This document shows, one piece after another, positions 52,558 through 61,767 of a stretch of 64,000 nt of DNA. Within the stretch, counting starts at the first letter, position 1. Each line of letters opens with the position of its first letter. The notes beneath the pieces were generated by a model. The model was not told where the DNA came from, did not search any database, and worked only from the letters and a program-made list of their open reading frames with translations. The translations under genes and the position numbers were made by a program. The DNA is from an uncultured Bacteroidota bacterium (GTDB lineage: Bacteria > Bacteroidota > Bacteroidia > Chitinophagales > Chitinophagaceae): the NCBI GenBank assembly GCA_903831935.1, contig CAIKZP010000031.1, positions 74,401-138,400 on the forward strand, written 5' to 3'.

Positions 52558-52708
52558 GATGGTTATTAAAAGGAAGTGGCGAAGTTACAACTCCGCCACA
52601 TTTATTTCATGTTATTTATAAACAGCTTTTATACTTATTCCAAACACGCTACTAACCAAAGAAATACTTTAATAAATACACTAGAATAATTGGTTAGTAT
52701 ATTATTTA

Positions 52709-53581
52709 TTAAGACTCAATTAATACGCCCATTTTACCCATTTGATAGTCTCTAATGGCTTCCATTATTTCTGTTTGGTTATTCATTACAAAAGGACCAT
52801 GCGATGCAACTGGTTCATTTAAAGGTTCGCCTGTTCCAATAAAAAAATGGGTGTCTGCTAGTGCTTCTAATTCAAACCCATCACCATCTAATTGAAAACT
52901 AGCTACATATTTTTCTTCAATAACCGAATTGCCAGTAACTGAAATTTGTCCTTGCATTAAATAAATAAATGCATTGTGCGAAAGCGGAATATCAAAAAAG
53001 TATTTGGCCCCTTTTTTCATATTTACAGTAAAAGTGTTTACGTTAGAAAGTGTATGAATAGGACCTTTTACCGCTTCTAACTGACCCGCTATAATATTAA
53101 TTTGGGTTAACCCATCTGCCGAAATAATAGTAGGTGTGTCTTCTTTGGTTAAGGGCTGATAAGATGGAATATCCATTTTGTGTTTGGCTGGTGTATTCAC
53201 CCATAATTGAATCAACTCTTGAACACCACCGTGTAATTGTATATCAGCAGGAGGTCTCTCGCTATGTATCATGCCCATCCCTGCATTCATCCATTGTGTG
53301 CCACCGGCGTAAACTACATTGTCATTACCCCTGCTATCTCTGTGGTGAACACCCCCTTGAAAAATAAAACTCACCGGACTAAATCCACGGTGCGGATGTG
53401 GACCAACGCCAGATTGTAAAACCGGAATATGTTCAGGAACTTTTAATTCAGCATGGTGCAAAAGCAAAAACGGATCAATCTGTTCTGCCTTACGCGAAGG
53501 AAAAGGTTGCCTGATTGGAAAGCCTCCCATATCCATTGGTGTAGCGTATAAAATTTTTTGAATGGTTCGGTTCTTTTTCAT
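52709..53581 (-). CDS. Pirin family protein
   Basis: GVGPHPHRGFSPVSFIFQGGVHHRDSRGNDNVVYAGGTQWMNAGMGMIHSE. Confidence 0.95.
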   Translation of the reverse strand: MKKNRTIQKILYATPMDMGGFPIRQPFPSRKAEQIDPFLLLHHAELKVPEHIPVLQSGVGPHPHRGFSPVSFIFQGGVHHRDSRGNDNVVYAGGTQWMNAGMGMIHSERPPADIQLHGGVQELIQLWVNTPAKHKMDIPSYQPLTKEDTPTIISADGLTQINIIAGQLEAVKGPIHTLSNVNTFTVNMKKGAKYFFDIPLSHNAFIYLMQGQISVTGNSVIEEKYVASFQLDGDGFELEALADTHFFIGTGEPLNEPVASHGPFVMNNQTEIMEAIRDYQMGKMGVLIES

Positions 53582-53591
53582 TGGTATGATT

Positions 53592-54332
53592 TTAAGCTAG
53601 TTCCATTGGTATATCAATTAACAGTAATTCCGATTCTGTATTAGCAACAATGTTTAATACAGCTGTTTCAGAAACACCAAGGCCGTCTCTATTGTCAAGT
53701 ACCGTTCCATTAACTGTTACACTGCCACTTAAAACAAATACATATACCCCATTGCCTATTTTTTTTATTGGATAGTCAATAGATAAGTCTTTTGAAAAAT
53801 GGCCCAAAGAAAACCAAGCATCTTGGTTAATAAAAACAGCATTCGCATTATCGGGTGCTACCACTGTTAATATTTGATTCAACCTGTTTTCGGGTAAGAA
53901 TGATTTCTGTTCGTAACGAGGTTCAATATTTTTTAATTTCGGAAATACCCAGATTTGTAAAAATTTTACTTCCTCTGTTTTGCTTGCATTCATTTCACTA
54001 TGCGCTATACCACTACCTGCACTCATAATTTGAACATCGTGTGCACGAATGATTTCGTTTCTTCCAGTACTGTCTTGGTGTTGTAAATCTCCAGACAAAG
54101 GAATTGAAACAATTTCCATATTATCATGCGGATGCTTTCCAAAACCCATGCCTGCAGCAACGGTATCGTCATTCAATACTCGTAATGCACCAAAATGCAT
54201 TCTATCGGGATGGTGGTAACCTCCAAAACTAAAACTGTGGAAGCTATTTAACCAACCATGATTGGCATGACCTCTAGAACCGGCTTTGTGTAATACTGTT
54301 TTCATATAAATTAATTTTAAGTGTATGTACAC
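53592..54332 (-). CDS. Pirin family protein (YhhW-like); probable start ATG 54305
   Basis: GWLNSFHSFSFGGYHHPDRMHFGALRVLNDDTVAAGMGFGKHPHDNMEIVSIPLSGDLQHQDSTGR...MSAGSGIAHSE. Confidence 0.94.
   Translation of the reverse strand: MYIHLKLIYMKTVLHKAGSRGHANHGWLNSFHSFSFGGYHHPDRMHFGALRVLNDDTVAAGMGFGKHPHDNMEIVSIPLSGDLQHQDSTGRNEIIRAHDVQIMSAGSGIAHSEMNASKTEEVKFLQIWVFPKLKNIEPRYEQKSFLPENRLNQILTVVAPDNANAVFINQDAWFSLGHFSKDLSIDYPIKKIGNGVYVFVLSGSVTVNGTVLDNRDGLGVSETAVLNIVANTESELLLIDIPMELA
54321..54332. promoter_or_regulatory. Putative MarR operator copy 1 (GTGTATGTACAC), upstream of the YhhW-like pirin
   Basis: Palindrome GTGTA-TG-TACAC, 16 nt upstream of the pirin ATG; matches the second copy at 54822-54833. 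Confidence 0.55.
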
Positions 54333-54351
54333 CTATCATTGTAAAAAAATA

Positions 54352-54810
54352 TCAACTTTCTTTCTCTCTAATTTTTTCAAGAATCAAATTCAACTGCTTG
54401 GCATCTGTATTTGAAATATCAACAACGCCATCCATTAATTGATTAACAGATTGCGTTGCCGCTTCTAACAAAACAATGCCACTTGTAGTTAAACTAATTA
54501 CCGTTTCGCGTTTATCTAATAATGAACTTGTTCGCTTAACTAGTTTTTTTATTTCTAAACGGCCTATAATCCTTGGTACGTTTGAGTTTTTTTCAATCAT
54601 TCTACAAGCAATATCCCTTACACACATTTGCTCAGGGTATTTTCCTTTTAGTATTCTTAACACATTGTATTGTTCGTGGGTTAAGCTATACTCTTTTAAA
54701 GACTTACTCATAGTGGTTTTTAACCACCAGGCAGAATACAAAATATTCAAAACTGCTTTGTGTGCTTCACTTTTGAATTTTGTACTTAATATAGCTTGTT
54801 CTAGTTTCAC
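54352..54810 (-). CDS. MarR family transcriptional regulator; GTG start
   Basis: YSLTHEQYNVLRILKGKYPEQMCVRDIACRMIEKNSNVPRIIGRLEIKKLVKRTSSLLDKRETVISLTTSG winged HTH. Confidence 0.93.
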   Translation of the reverse strand: MKLEQAILSTKFKSEAHKAVLNILYSAWWLKTTMSKSLKEYSLTHEQYNVLRILKGKYPEQMCVRDIACRMIEKNSNVPRIIGRLEIKKLVKRTSSLLDKRETVISLTTSGIVLLEAATQSVNQLMDGVVDISNTDAKQLNLILEKIREKES

Positions 54811-54814
54811 AGCA

Positions 54815-54845
54815 CAAATGTATGTATGTACATCTATTTTTCAAA
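54815..54845 (-). promoter_or_regulatory. Putative marR promoter TTTG-N19-TACATTTG with embedded palindromic operator ATGTATGTACAT (54822-54833)
   Basis: CAAATGTA 54815-54822 and CAAA 54842-54845 on the + strand (reverse complements of TACATTTG and TTTG); palindrome in the spacer. Confidence 0.6.
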
Positions 54846-54859
54846 ATATATTCAAAAAA

Positions 54860-54887
54860 AATCCCGCTAGTACTTACTAACGGGATT
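54860..54887 (-). terminator. Rho-independent-like terminator downstream of the SurA-like gene
   Basis: AATCCCGCTAGT (54860-54871) / ACTAACGGGATT (54876-54887), one mismatch; T tract follows on the minus strand (A run 54854-54860). Confidence 0.8.
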
Positions 54888-54907
54888 AATATTGTTTTTT
54901 GTTTAAC

Positions 54908-56290
54908 TTAATTTCTGGCTTCAATTGCCGCCTTGCGCCACTCTTCTAAACCTGTGCAAGCACCAAAACTTTTGTCAATTGAAATATAATAAGTAGGAAT
55001 ATGTTCTTTAAACCATTTTTCTAAAATGCCCGATTTTTTGTCTTCCATAGCCCTATTTGCCACGCGATTATAGTCTTCCTTTAAATTCTCGCGATGCGGC
55101 TCGGTTCTGTTTTTTAAATAAATAATTCTAACTTTTTTGCTTCCTCTTTCATCGGTAAAAACCTGTGGTTGAGAAAAGCTTCCTGGCTTCATATCCTTTA
55201 AAGCAATCACCATTTCTTTGTCTACCTGATCCATGGTAATATAAGTAGATCCGTCTTTTCCAGATACGGCACCCGCACTAAATTTGCTACCATCGTCGTC
55301 ACTAAATTTGCTAACTGCTTCGCCAAAAGCCAAACTACCATCCACTAATTTTTTACGAATAGAATCTAATTTTTGTTTGGTTTCTTTAATTTCTTCGTCG
55401 GTTACTGGAGGGATTCTTAATATATGACGAACAACTGCATCATCGCCAGAACGGCTAACCATTTGAATAATGTGCAGGCCGAATTTAGATTTAATTACAG
55501 AAGAAATTTGTCCTTCTTTTAAACGAAATGCGCCAGATAAAAATGCAGGATCCCACATATTTTTATCATTTCTATTCAAATTATATTGACCAGCATTTTC
55601 GGTTTTTCCTGGATCTTCAGAATAGAATTTAACCAATTGCTCAAATTTTTTGCTGCCAGATTCAACTTGGCGCTTGTAATCGTACAATTGCTTTGAAACA
55701 TATTCCTCTACATCTTTATTTGCTTTTGGATGTATTACAATTTGGCTTACTTCAATTTCACTTTCGTAAAATGGAAGGCTATCTTTTGGCGTTTTATTGT
55801 AGTATGCTTTTACTTCTGTTGGCGTCATTTTAATGTTGTCAACAATCTTGCCGCGCATTTGATCGGCCAGTTTTTGTTCCCTTAAAGCTTCTTTAAAATC
55901 TTCTTTCATTTGATACACTGTTTTACCAGCAATCTCTTCAAGAATTTCTTTAGAGCCATATGAATTGATAAAACTGCGAATACGATTCTCCATTTGGTTT
56001 TCGATCTCTTCGTCGTTAACCGTTAAAGAATCCTTCATAGCTTGTAATACCAAGGCTTTTTGAATCAATTGTCCTTCTAATACCTGACACTCTGTTGGAA
56101 TGATGGCATTTTCTTGACCTTGCGCCTGACGCTTTACATCTAAAATGGCATTGGTTACATCTGATTGTAAAATGATTTTATCACCTACTTGCGCAATGAT
56201 TTTATCGGCAACCACTTTTTTAGTTTGTGCCTGTGCGCCAAATGATCCAACTATCAATAAAATAAAAAATACCTGCTTCATAGATTTCAA
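54908..56290 (-). CDS. SurA-like peptidylprolyl isomerase (parvulin repeats)
   Basis: Signal peptide, KIIAQVGDKIILQSDV, parvulin domain EIEVSQIVIHPKANKD...FKLHIIQMV-like (SKFGLHIIQMVSR). Confidence 0.93.
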   Translation of the reverse strand: MKSMKQVFFILLIVGSFGAQAQTKKVVADKIIAQVGDKIILQSDVTNAILDVKRQAQGQENAIIPTECQVLEGQLIQKALVLQAMKDSLTVNDEEIENQMENRIRSFINSYGSKEILEEIAGKTVYQMKEDFKEALREQKLADQMRGKIVDNIKMTPTEVKAYYNKTPKDSLPFYESEIEVSQIVIHPKANKDVEEYVSKQLYDYKRQVESGSKKFEQLVKFYSEDPGKTENAGQYNLNRNDKNMWDPAFLSGAFRLKEGQISSVIKSKFGLHIIQMVSRSGDDAVVRHILRIPPVTDEEIKETKQKLDSIRKKLVDGSLAFGEAVSKFSDDDGSKFSAGAVSGKDGSTYITMDQVDKEMVIALKDMKPGSFSQPQVFTDERGSKKVRIIYLKNRTEPHRENLKEDYNRVANRAMEDKKSGILEKWFKEHIPTYYISIDKSFGACTGLEEWRKAAIEARN

Positions 56291-56353
56291 TATCAGTCAA
56301 AAATAGCGATTCAACGCTCGAACTGCGCCATTCAAAATGGCTTTTAACAAAAC

Positions 56354-59300
56354 TTATAAAGTACGCTTCACTTCTTCTTCTTCAAATGCCTCAACTATAT
56401 CACCTACACGGATGTCGGCGTAGTTTTTAATAGTCAATCCGCACTCAGTGTTTGTTGCAACGTCTTTTACATCGTCTTTAAAGCGTTTCAAGCTGCCCAA
56501 TTCAGCGGCTTGTCCTTCTCCTTTCGGATACTCCACAATACCATCACGAATAATTCTGATTTTACTGTTACGGGCAATTTTGCCTTCAAGTACAAAACAT
56601 CCTGCAACGGTTGCCTTATCGAATTTATAGACTTCTCTAACCTCAACATTCGCTGTGATTTTCTCTTGGAATTTAGGTTCCAACATACCTTCCATGGCGC
56701 TTTTAACTTCGTCAATGGCTTGGTAGATAATAGAGTATAATTTAATTTCTACTCCTTCGGTATCGGCTAGTTTATTGGCCTGCATAGAAGGTCGAACGTT
56801 AAATCCTACAACGATTGCATCAGAAGCCGTAGCCAATAATACATCAGATTCAGAAATTTGACCAACTCCTTTATGTACAACTCTAATAGCAATTTCTTCG
56901 GTAGAAAGTTTTTGTAATGAATCACTTAATGCTTCTACAGAACCATCCACGTCTCCTTTAATAATAATATTAAGTTCTTTAAAGTTACCCAATGCCAAAC
57001 GACGACCAATTTCATCGAGTGTAATGTGTTTACGAGCACGTAACCCTTGCTCACGCAATAATTGCGCACGCTTGGTAGCCATTTCTTTTGCTTCTGCTTC
57101 GTCTTCAAATACCCTGAACTTCTCACCCGCTTGTGGTGCACCATTCAATCCTAATATTACTACAGGCGTAGAAGGTGGCGCAACTTCAATACGTTGGTTA
57201 CGTTCGTTGAACATGGCTTTTACACGACCATAGTTTTGACCAGAAACTATCAAGTCTCCCTGACGTAGTGTTCCGTTCTGAACCAAAATGGTTGCTACAT
57301 ATCCGCGGCCTTTATCTAATGACGCTTCAATAATAGTACCACTTCCTTCCCTTTGTGGGTTGGCTTTTAGGTCTAAAATTTCTGCTTCAAACAATACTTT
57401 TTCTAACAACAAGTCTACATTCAAACCTTGCTTAGCAGATAATTCTTGGTTTTGGAATTTACCACCCCAAGCTTCTACTAAAATGTTCATTTGAGAAAGC
57501 TGTTCGTATATTTTTTGCGGTTGTGCACCGTCTTTATCAATTTTATTTACCGCAAAAATCATTGGTACACCCGCTGCTTGCGCGTGACTGATGGCTTCCT
57601 TGGTTTGAGGCATTACCGCATCATCGGCAGCTACCACAATAATAGCAATATCCGTTACTTTGGCACCACGAGCACGCATGGCCGTAAAGGCTTCGTGACC
57701 CGGAGTATCTAAGAAAGTAATTGCTTTACCATTAGGAAGTGTTACTTCATAAGCACCAATATGCTGTGTAATACCACCCGCTTCACCGGCAACTACATTG
57801 GCATTTCTAATATAATCCAATAATGAAGTTTTACCATGATCTACGTGACCCATGATGGTAACAATTGGCGCACGTTCTACTTGATCTGCAACATCGTCAT
57901 TATCATCTTCATCATCCAAATCATCTACGTCTTCTAAACCAATAAACTCAACTTCAAAACCAAACTCACTTGATACAAGTTCAATTACTTCCGCATCTAG
58001 TCTTTGGTTAATAGATACCATGATACCTAAGCCCATACACTTACCAATTACATCGGCAAAGCTTACGTCCATTAAGTTGGCTAATTCGCTCACTGTAACA
58101 AACTCGGTAACTTGTAAATGATTGTCTTCAGATGTATCACCAACTTGTTCAGCAGCTTCATCACGTTTTGCACGACGATACTTGGCTTTTAAACTCTTTC
58201 CACGTCCACCAGTACCAGATAATTTGGCCTGTGTTTCACGGATTTTTTCTTGTATGGCTTTTTGGTCAATTTCTTTATTGTCATCAGCTCCTCTGCGCGT
58301 TGCTGCAGTTCTGTCTCTGTTAGCACCACCGCCAGCACGATTTCCGCCGCCGCCAGCTGCACCGCCACGATTAAATCCGCCACCGCCTTGTTGACCTCCA
58401 CCGCCACCACGGTTTCCGCCATTATTATTGGCAGGAACAATTGGTCTGTTCGGACCAGATGGACGGGCAGGACCACCTGCACTAGCCACACCTAAGCCTT
58501 GGCCTTGTTGAGGTGGTTGGTTTGCACCAGCATTATTGTCGGGTTTTTTGTCGACAGGAATACGTTTGCGTTTGCGCTTTTCTTCCCTGCCCATTGGTTT
58601 TGGACGGGTATCGCTATTAACAGGTAATTCAATTCTTCCTAATATTTTAGGTCCTTCTAATTTATCTGCCTTAATATTTTCAATTACCGGACCCGCTTCT
58701 TCAACAGACTCGGGAACAACTACTGCAACTGGTGCTGGTGGAGGGGTTGGCGCTACAACTTCGGCTTGTTTTTTAGGAGCCGCTTTTTTAGGCGTTGCTA
58801 CAACTGGTGCAACTGCAGCCGTTTCTGGTGCAGCTTCCTTAGTTGGTGTTTTTTTGGCTGTTTTTTTAGGACGAGTAGAAGAATCAATAGCCGATAAGTC
58901 AATTTTACTCAACACTTTCGGTGATTCTAATTCTGGTGCATCTATTTTGGTAACCCCAGAATCATTGGTAACTGCCACATTGGTTGTTTCAACAATTGGA
59001 GCAGGGGCAACCACTGGCGCTTCTACTACTACTGGTTTTTCAACCACTGGTGCAACAACTACTGGTGCTGCAACAACTGGATCTGCTACTACTACTGGTG
59101 GAGGAGCTGCCACAACTGGAGCTGCTACTACTACTGGAGCAGGTGCTGCTTTTTCTTCTTTTTTATTGAAGCCAATATCTTCTTCGTCTTTTTTCTTTCT
59201 TGCTTCGGTTTGAGCGCCTTTTGGTATTTCTACCAAGTCGGCCTTGTTCTTGGCCTGTTTATCATTTTGGAACTCCGCCTGCAAGGCATAATAATGGTCT

Positions 59301-59434
59301 TCCGTAAGCTTTGCAGTTGGCTTCAGGTCGTCGCGGCTAAATCCTTTCTTCACCAAAAATTCGATCAGGGTATCCTGACCAATGTTGAATTCTTTGGCGG
59401 CTGCTAACAGTCTTGGTAATTTCAGTTCTGACAT
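56354..59434 (-). CDS. infB: Translation initiation factor IF-2
   Basis: [75 protein letters not shown]. Confidence 0.98.
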   Translation of the reverse strand: MSELKLPRLLAAAKEFNIGQDTLIEFLVKKGFSRDDLKPTAKLTEDHYYALQAEFQNDKQAKNKADLVEIPKGAQTEARKKKDEEDIGFNKKEEKAAPAPVVVAAPVVAAPPPVVVADPVVAAPVVVAPVVEKPVVVEAPVVAPAPIVETTNVAVTNDSGVTKIDAPELESPKVLSKIDLSAIDSSTRPKKTAKKTPTKEAAPETAAVAPVVATPKKAAPKKQAEVVAPTPPPAPVAVVVPESVEEAGPVIENIKADKLEGPKILGRIELPVNSDTRPKPMGREEKRKRKRIPVDKKPDNNAGANQPPQQGQGLGVASAGGPARPSGPNRPIVPANNNGGNRGGGGGQQGGGGFNRGGAAGGGGNRAGGGANRDRTAATRRGADDNKEIDQKAIQEKIRETQAKLSGTGGRGKSLKAKYRRAKRDEAAEQVGDTSEDNHLQVTEFVTVSELANLMDVSFADVIGKCMGLGIMVSINQRLDAEVIELVSSEFGFEVEFIGLEDVDDLDDEDDNDDVADQVERAPIVTIMGHVDHGKTSLLDYIRNANVVAGEAGGITQHIGAYEVTLPNGKAITFLDTPGHEAFTAMRARGAKVTDIAIIVVAADDAVMPQTKEAISHAQAAGVPMIFAVNKIDKDGAQPQKIYEQLSQMNILVEAWGGKFQNQELSAKQGLNVDLLLEKVLFEAEILDLKANPQREGSGTIIEASLDKGRGYVATILVQNGTLRQGDLIVSGQNYGRVKAMFNERNQRIEVAPPSTPVVILGLNGAPQAGEKFRVFEDEAEAKEMATKRAQLLREQGLRARKHITLDEIGRRLALGNFKELNIIIKGDVDGSVEALSDSLQKLSTEEIAIRVVHKGVGQISESDVLLATASDAIVVGFNVRPSMQANKLADTEGVEIKLYSIIYQAIDEVKSAMEGMLEPKFQEKITANVEVREVYKFDKATVAGCFVLEGKIARNSKIRIIRDGIVEYPKGEGQAAELGSLKRFKDDVKDVATNTECGLTIKNYADIRVGDIVEAFEEEEVKRTL

Positions 59435-59453
59435 TCAGTTTTTTTTAGTCAAC

Positions 59454-59484
59454 AAACCAAGGGCAAGCCCCGGTTTTTTTTATT
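59454..59484 (+). terminator. Terminator-like hairpin plus T tract, + strand orientation, in the nusA-infB gap
   Basis: AAACC-aa-GGG-CAAG-CCC-c-GGTTT followed by TTTTTATTTTT. Confidence 0.45.
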
Positions 59485-59560
59485 TTTAGCTTTTCATCTA
59501 TCCATTCAAAGTTGTTTACTCAATTCAACACTAAGACAAAGATAATCTCCAAAAAGCGGC

Positions 59561-60811
59561 TTATTCTTCACGATCAAATTCATCTTGCAATACTTTGCGG
59601 ACTTCAGTAATCGTTTCAATTTCTAAATCGGTTCTTCTTTCAAGTTCTTCAGCAGATAATTTCAAGATACTTCTAGCCGTATCACAACCAATTCGCTTGA
59701 ATTCGTCAATAATCCATGGTTCAATTTCATCGCTGAATTCTTCTAAGTCAATATCAAATTCATCCACCACTTCTTCGTCTTCGCGGAATACATCAATTTC
59801 ATACCCTGTTAATTCACAAGCCAATTTAATGTTTACTCCTCTGCGGCCAATTGCTAAAGAAACTTGGTCGGCCTTTAAATAAACTTCGGCATGTTTTTTA
59901 TCGTTATCCAATTCCATATAGCTGATTTTAGCCGGCGTTAATGAACGCTGAATCAACAATTGAATATTGGTAGTAAAATTGATAACATCGATATTTTCAT
60001 TTTTCAATTCACGAACAATTCCATGAATACGACTTCCTTTCATTCCCACACAAGCACCTACTGGATCAATACGATCGTCGTAACTTTCAACAGCCACTTT
60101 TGCTCTTTCTCCTGGATCACGAACGATTTTTTTAATTGCTATTAAACCATCAAATATTTCAGGAACTTCAATCTCTAATAATTTAGATAAGAACAAAGGA
60201 CTAGTTCTTGAAAGAATAATTACAGGTGAGTTGTTTTTTAAATCAACCCTTGCAATTACTGCACGAACGTTTTCGCCTTTCTTGAAATAATCTTGTGGAA
60301 TTTGTTCAGATTTTGGCAAAATCAATTCATTGCTTTCTTCATCTAACAATAACACTTCTTTTTTCCAAACTTGATAAACTTCTGCACTGATAATTTCACC
60401 AATACGATCGCCATATTTTTTAATTAAAGCACTTTTCTTTAAATCGCTGATACGGCTTGCCAAGGTTTGTTTTGCAGCAAGAATGGCTCTACGACCAAAG
60501 TCTAGGATATCTACCTCTTCGTATAATTCTTCGCCTACTTCAAAATCTGGTTCAATTTTAACAGCATCGGTATAGCCAATTTCAGCCAATGGATCTAATA
60601 CTTCGCCATCGTCTACAATCATGCGTCGACGAATAATTTCTAAATCGCCTTTTTCGGCATTTACAATTACGTCGAAGTTTTCATCGCTTCCAAATTTTTT
60701 GCGCAAGAGTGTTTTAAAAACATCTTCTACCACCTTCATCATCGTAGGACGATCTATGCTTTCTGCGTCTTTGAATTCCTGGAATGCCTCAATCAGGTTG
60801 ATACTAGCCAT
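59561..60811 (-). CDS. nusA: Transcription termination/antitermination factor NusA
   Basis: S1/KH architecture: RVDLKNNSPVIILSRTSPLFLSKLLEIEVPEIFDGLIAIKKIVRDPGERAKVAVESYDDRIDPVGACVGMKGSRIHGIVREL. Confidence 0.98.
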   Translation of the reverse strand: MASINLIEAFQEFKDAESIDRPTMMKVVEDVFKTLLRKKFGSDENFDVIVNAEKGDLEIIRRRMIVDDGEVLDPLAEIGYTDAVKIEPDFEVGEELYEEVDILDFGRRAILAAKQTLASRISDLKKSALIKKYGDRIGEIISAEVYQVWKKEVLLLDEESNELILPKSEQIPQDYFKKGENVRAVIARVDLKNNSPVIILSRTSPLFLSKLLEIEVPEIFDGLIAIKKIVRDPGERAKVAVESYDDRIDPVGACVGMKGSRIHGIVRELKNENIDVINFTTNIQLLIQRSLTPAKISYMELDNDKKHAEVYLKADQVSLAIGRRGVNIKLACELTGYEIDVFREDEEVVDEFDIDLEEFSDEIEPWIIDEFKRIGCDTARSILKLSAEELERRTDLEIETITEVRKVLQDEFDREE

Positions 60812-60860
60812 AACTTAATTTTTACGTTTCGCTCTGCAAACCATTTCGGCTTGCAGCTGA

Positions 60861-61331
60861 TTAGAATTTGATTTGTACTGTTGTTGTTTTTATATTATTG
60901 AAAGGAATAACTAACTGTTGTGTAACGGCTTTTTTACCCTTTCCTTCTATTGTTTCTAATAAAATATCTGCAGGAGTTACCGCCAACAGGTTTCCTATTT
61001 TTTCGCTTCCATCTGCAAATGCTACTGCTACCGATCTGCCAATATTTTTTTGATACTGACGCAACAATTGCAATGGTTCGTCGATGCCTGGAGAAGAAAC
61101 TTCTAATGAAAATTCTCCTTCGGGATACCAAGCTTTCTCTTCAATTAAACTATAGAGTTGACGATTGATTTTCACACATTTTTCAATGGGAAAACCTGTA
61201 TCACCATCCATAAATATTTTAATATTATTTGTAGGCTTTATAAACACACTAACCAAAAAATAGGTAGGTTCTTCTGCCAATAACAGTTGAATTAGCGCCT
61301 CTATTTCTTTTATTCTTGTTTCCATTTTCAA
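60861..61331 (-). CDS. rimP: Ribosome maturation factor RimP
   Basis: NIKIFMDGDTGFPIEKCVKINRQLYSLIE...FSLEVSSPGIDEPLQLLRQYQKNIGRSV; upstream of nusA. Confidence 0.95.
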   Translation of the reverse strand: MKMETRIKEIEALIQLLLAEEPTYFLVSVFIKPTNNIKIFMDGDTGFPIEKCVKINRQLYSLIEEKAWYPEGEFSLEVSSPGIDEPLQLLRQYQKNIGRSVAVAFADGSEKIGNLLAVTPADILLETIEGKGKKAVTQQLVIPFNNIKTTTVQIKF

Positions 61332-61425
61332 AAACTTTCACAAAGCAGTAATTGCTGCTTTGATTTAGAAAATTGTTCCTTTTTTGTGGCCTTTTGACTC
61401 AAAAGCTTCAGGTATAGAAAAAGGA

Positions 61426-61450
61426 GAAGGGAACGGTAGCCGTTCCCTTC
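61426..61450. promoter_or_regulatory. Leader hairpin of the rimP-nusA-infB operon
   Basis: GAAGGGAACGG (61426-61436) / CCGTTCCCTTC (61440-61450), 11-bp perfect stem, 3-nt loop; TCCTTTTTC follows on the minus strand. Confidence 0.7.
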
Positions 61451-61468
61451 GTGTGTATTTTTCTATTG

Positions 61469-61501
61469 CAAATATAGTGGAAAACTAGATTATCTTCCAA
61501 A
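61469..61501 (-). promoter_or_regulatory. Putative promoter of rimP-nusA-infB: TTTG-N21-TATATTTG
   Basis: CAAATATA 61469-61476 and CAAA 61498-61501 on the + strand (reverse complements of TATATTTG and TTTG). Confidence 0.6.
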
Positions 61502-61515
61502 TTTGATGATTATCT

Positions 61516-61755
61516 TTGTTTTCTATGATCAAGATGATTTTTTATGGACTGGTTGCTTACCTGATCTATAAACTGGTTTTTGAGCTGGTTATTCCCGTAG
61601 GCAAGGCAAGTGTTCAAATGAAAGAAAAGTTGCAACAAATGCAAGAGCAACAGCGGTACCAACAGCAACAATCAAGGCCAACTGCCGAACCTACCCCTGC
61701 GCCAAAAGCCAAGGAAGACAAAGACTATATTGATTTTGAAGAGGTAAAGCCTTAA
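61516..61755 (+). CDS. Small single-TM hypothetical protein (DUF4834-like); probable start ATG 61525
   Basis: MIKMIFYGLVAYLIYKLVFELVIPV TM helix followed by Gln/Pro-rich tail, divergent from rimP. Confidence 0.5.
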   Translation: MFSMIKMIFYGLVAYLIYKLVFELVIPVGKASVQMKEKLQQMQEQQRYQQQQSRPTAEPTPAPKAKEDKDYIDFEEVKP

Positions 61756-61767
61756 GTAATTCTATTA

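Noticed and set aside
58980-59160. Tandem-like ctactactactggtgc repeats, checked as a possible CRISPR or satellite
   Set aside because: Degenerate codon repeats inside infB; no uniform repeat-spacer structure.
58536-59213. 225-aa + strand ORF rich in Thr/Gly/Ala antisense to infB
   Set aside because: Mirror of the low-complexity Ala/Val/Pro repeats of IF-2; no independent coding signal.
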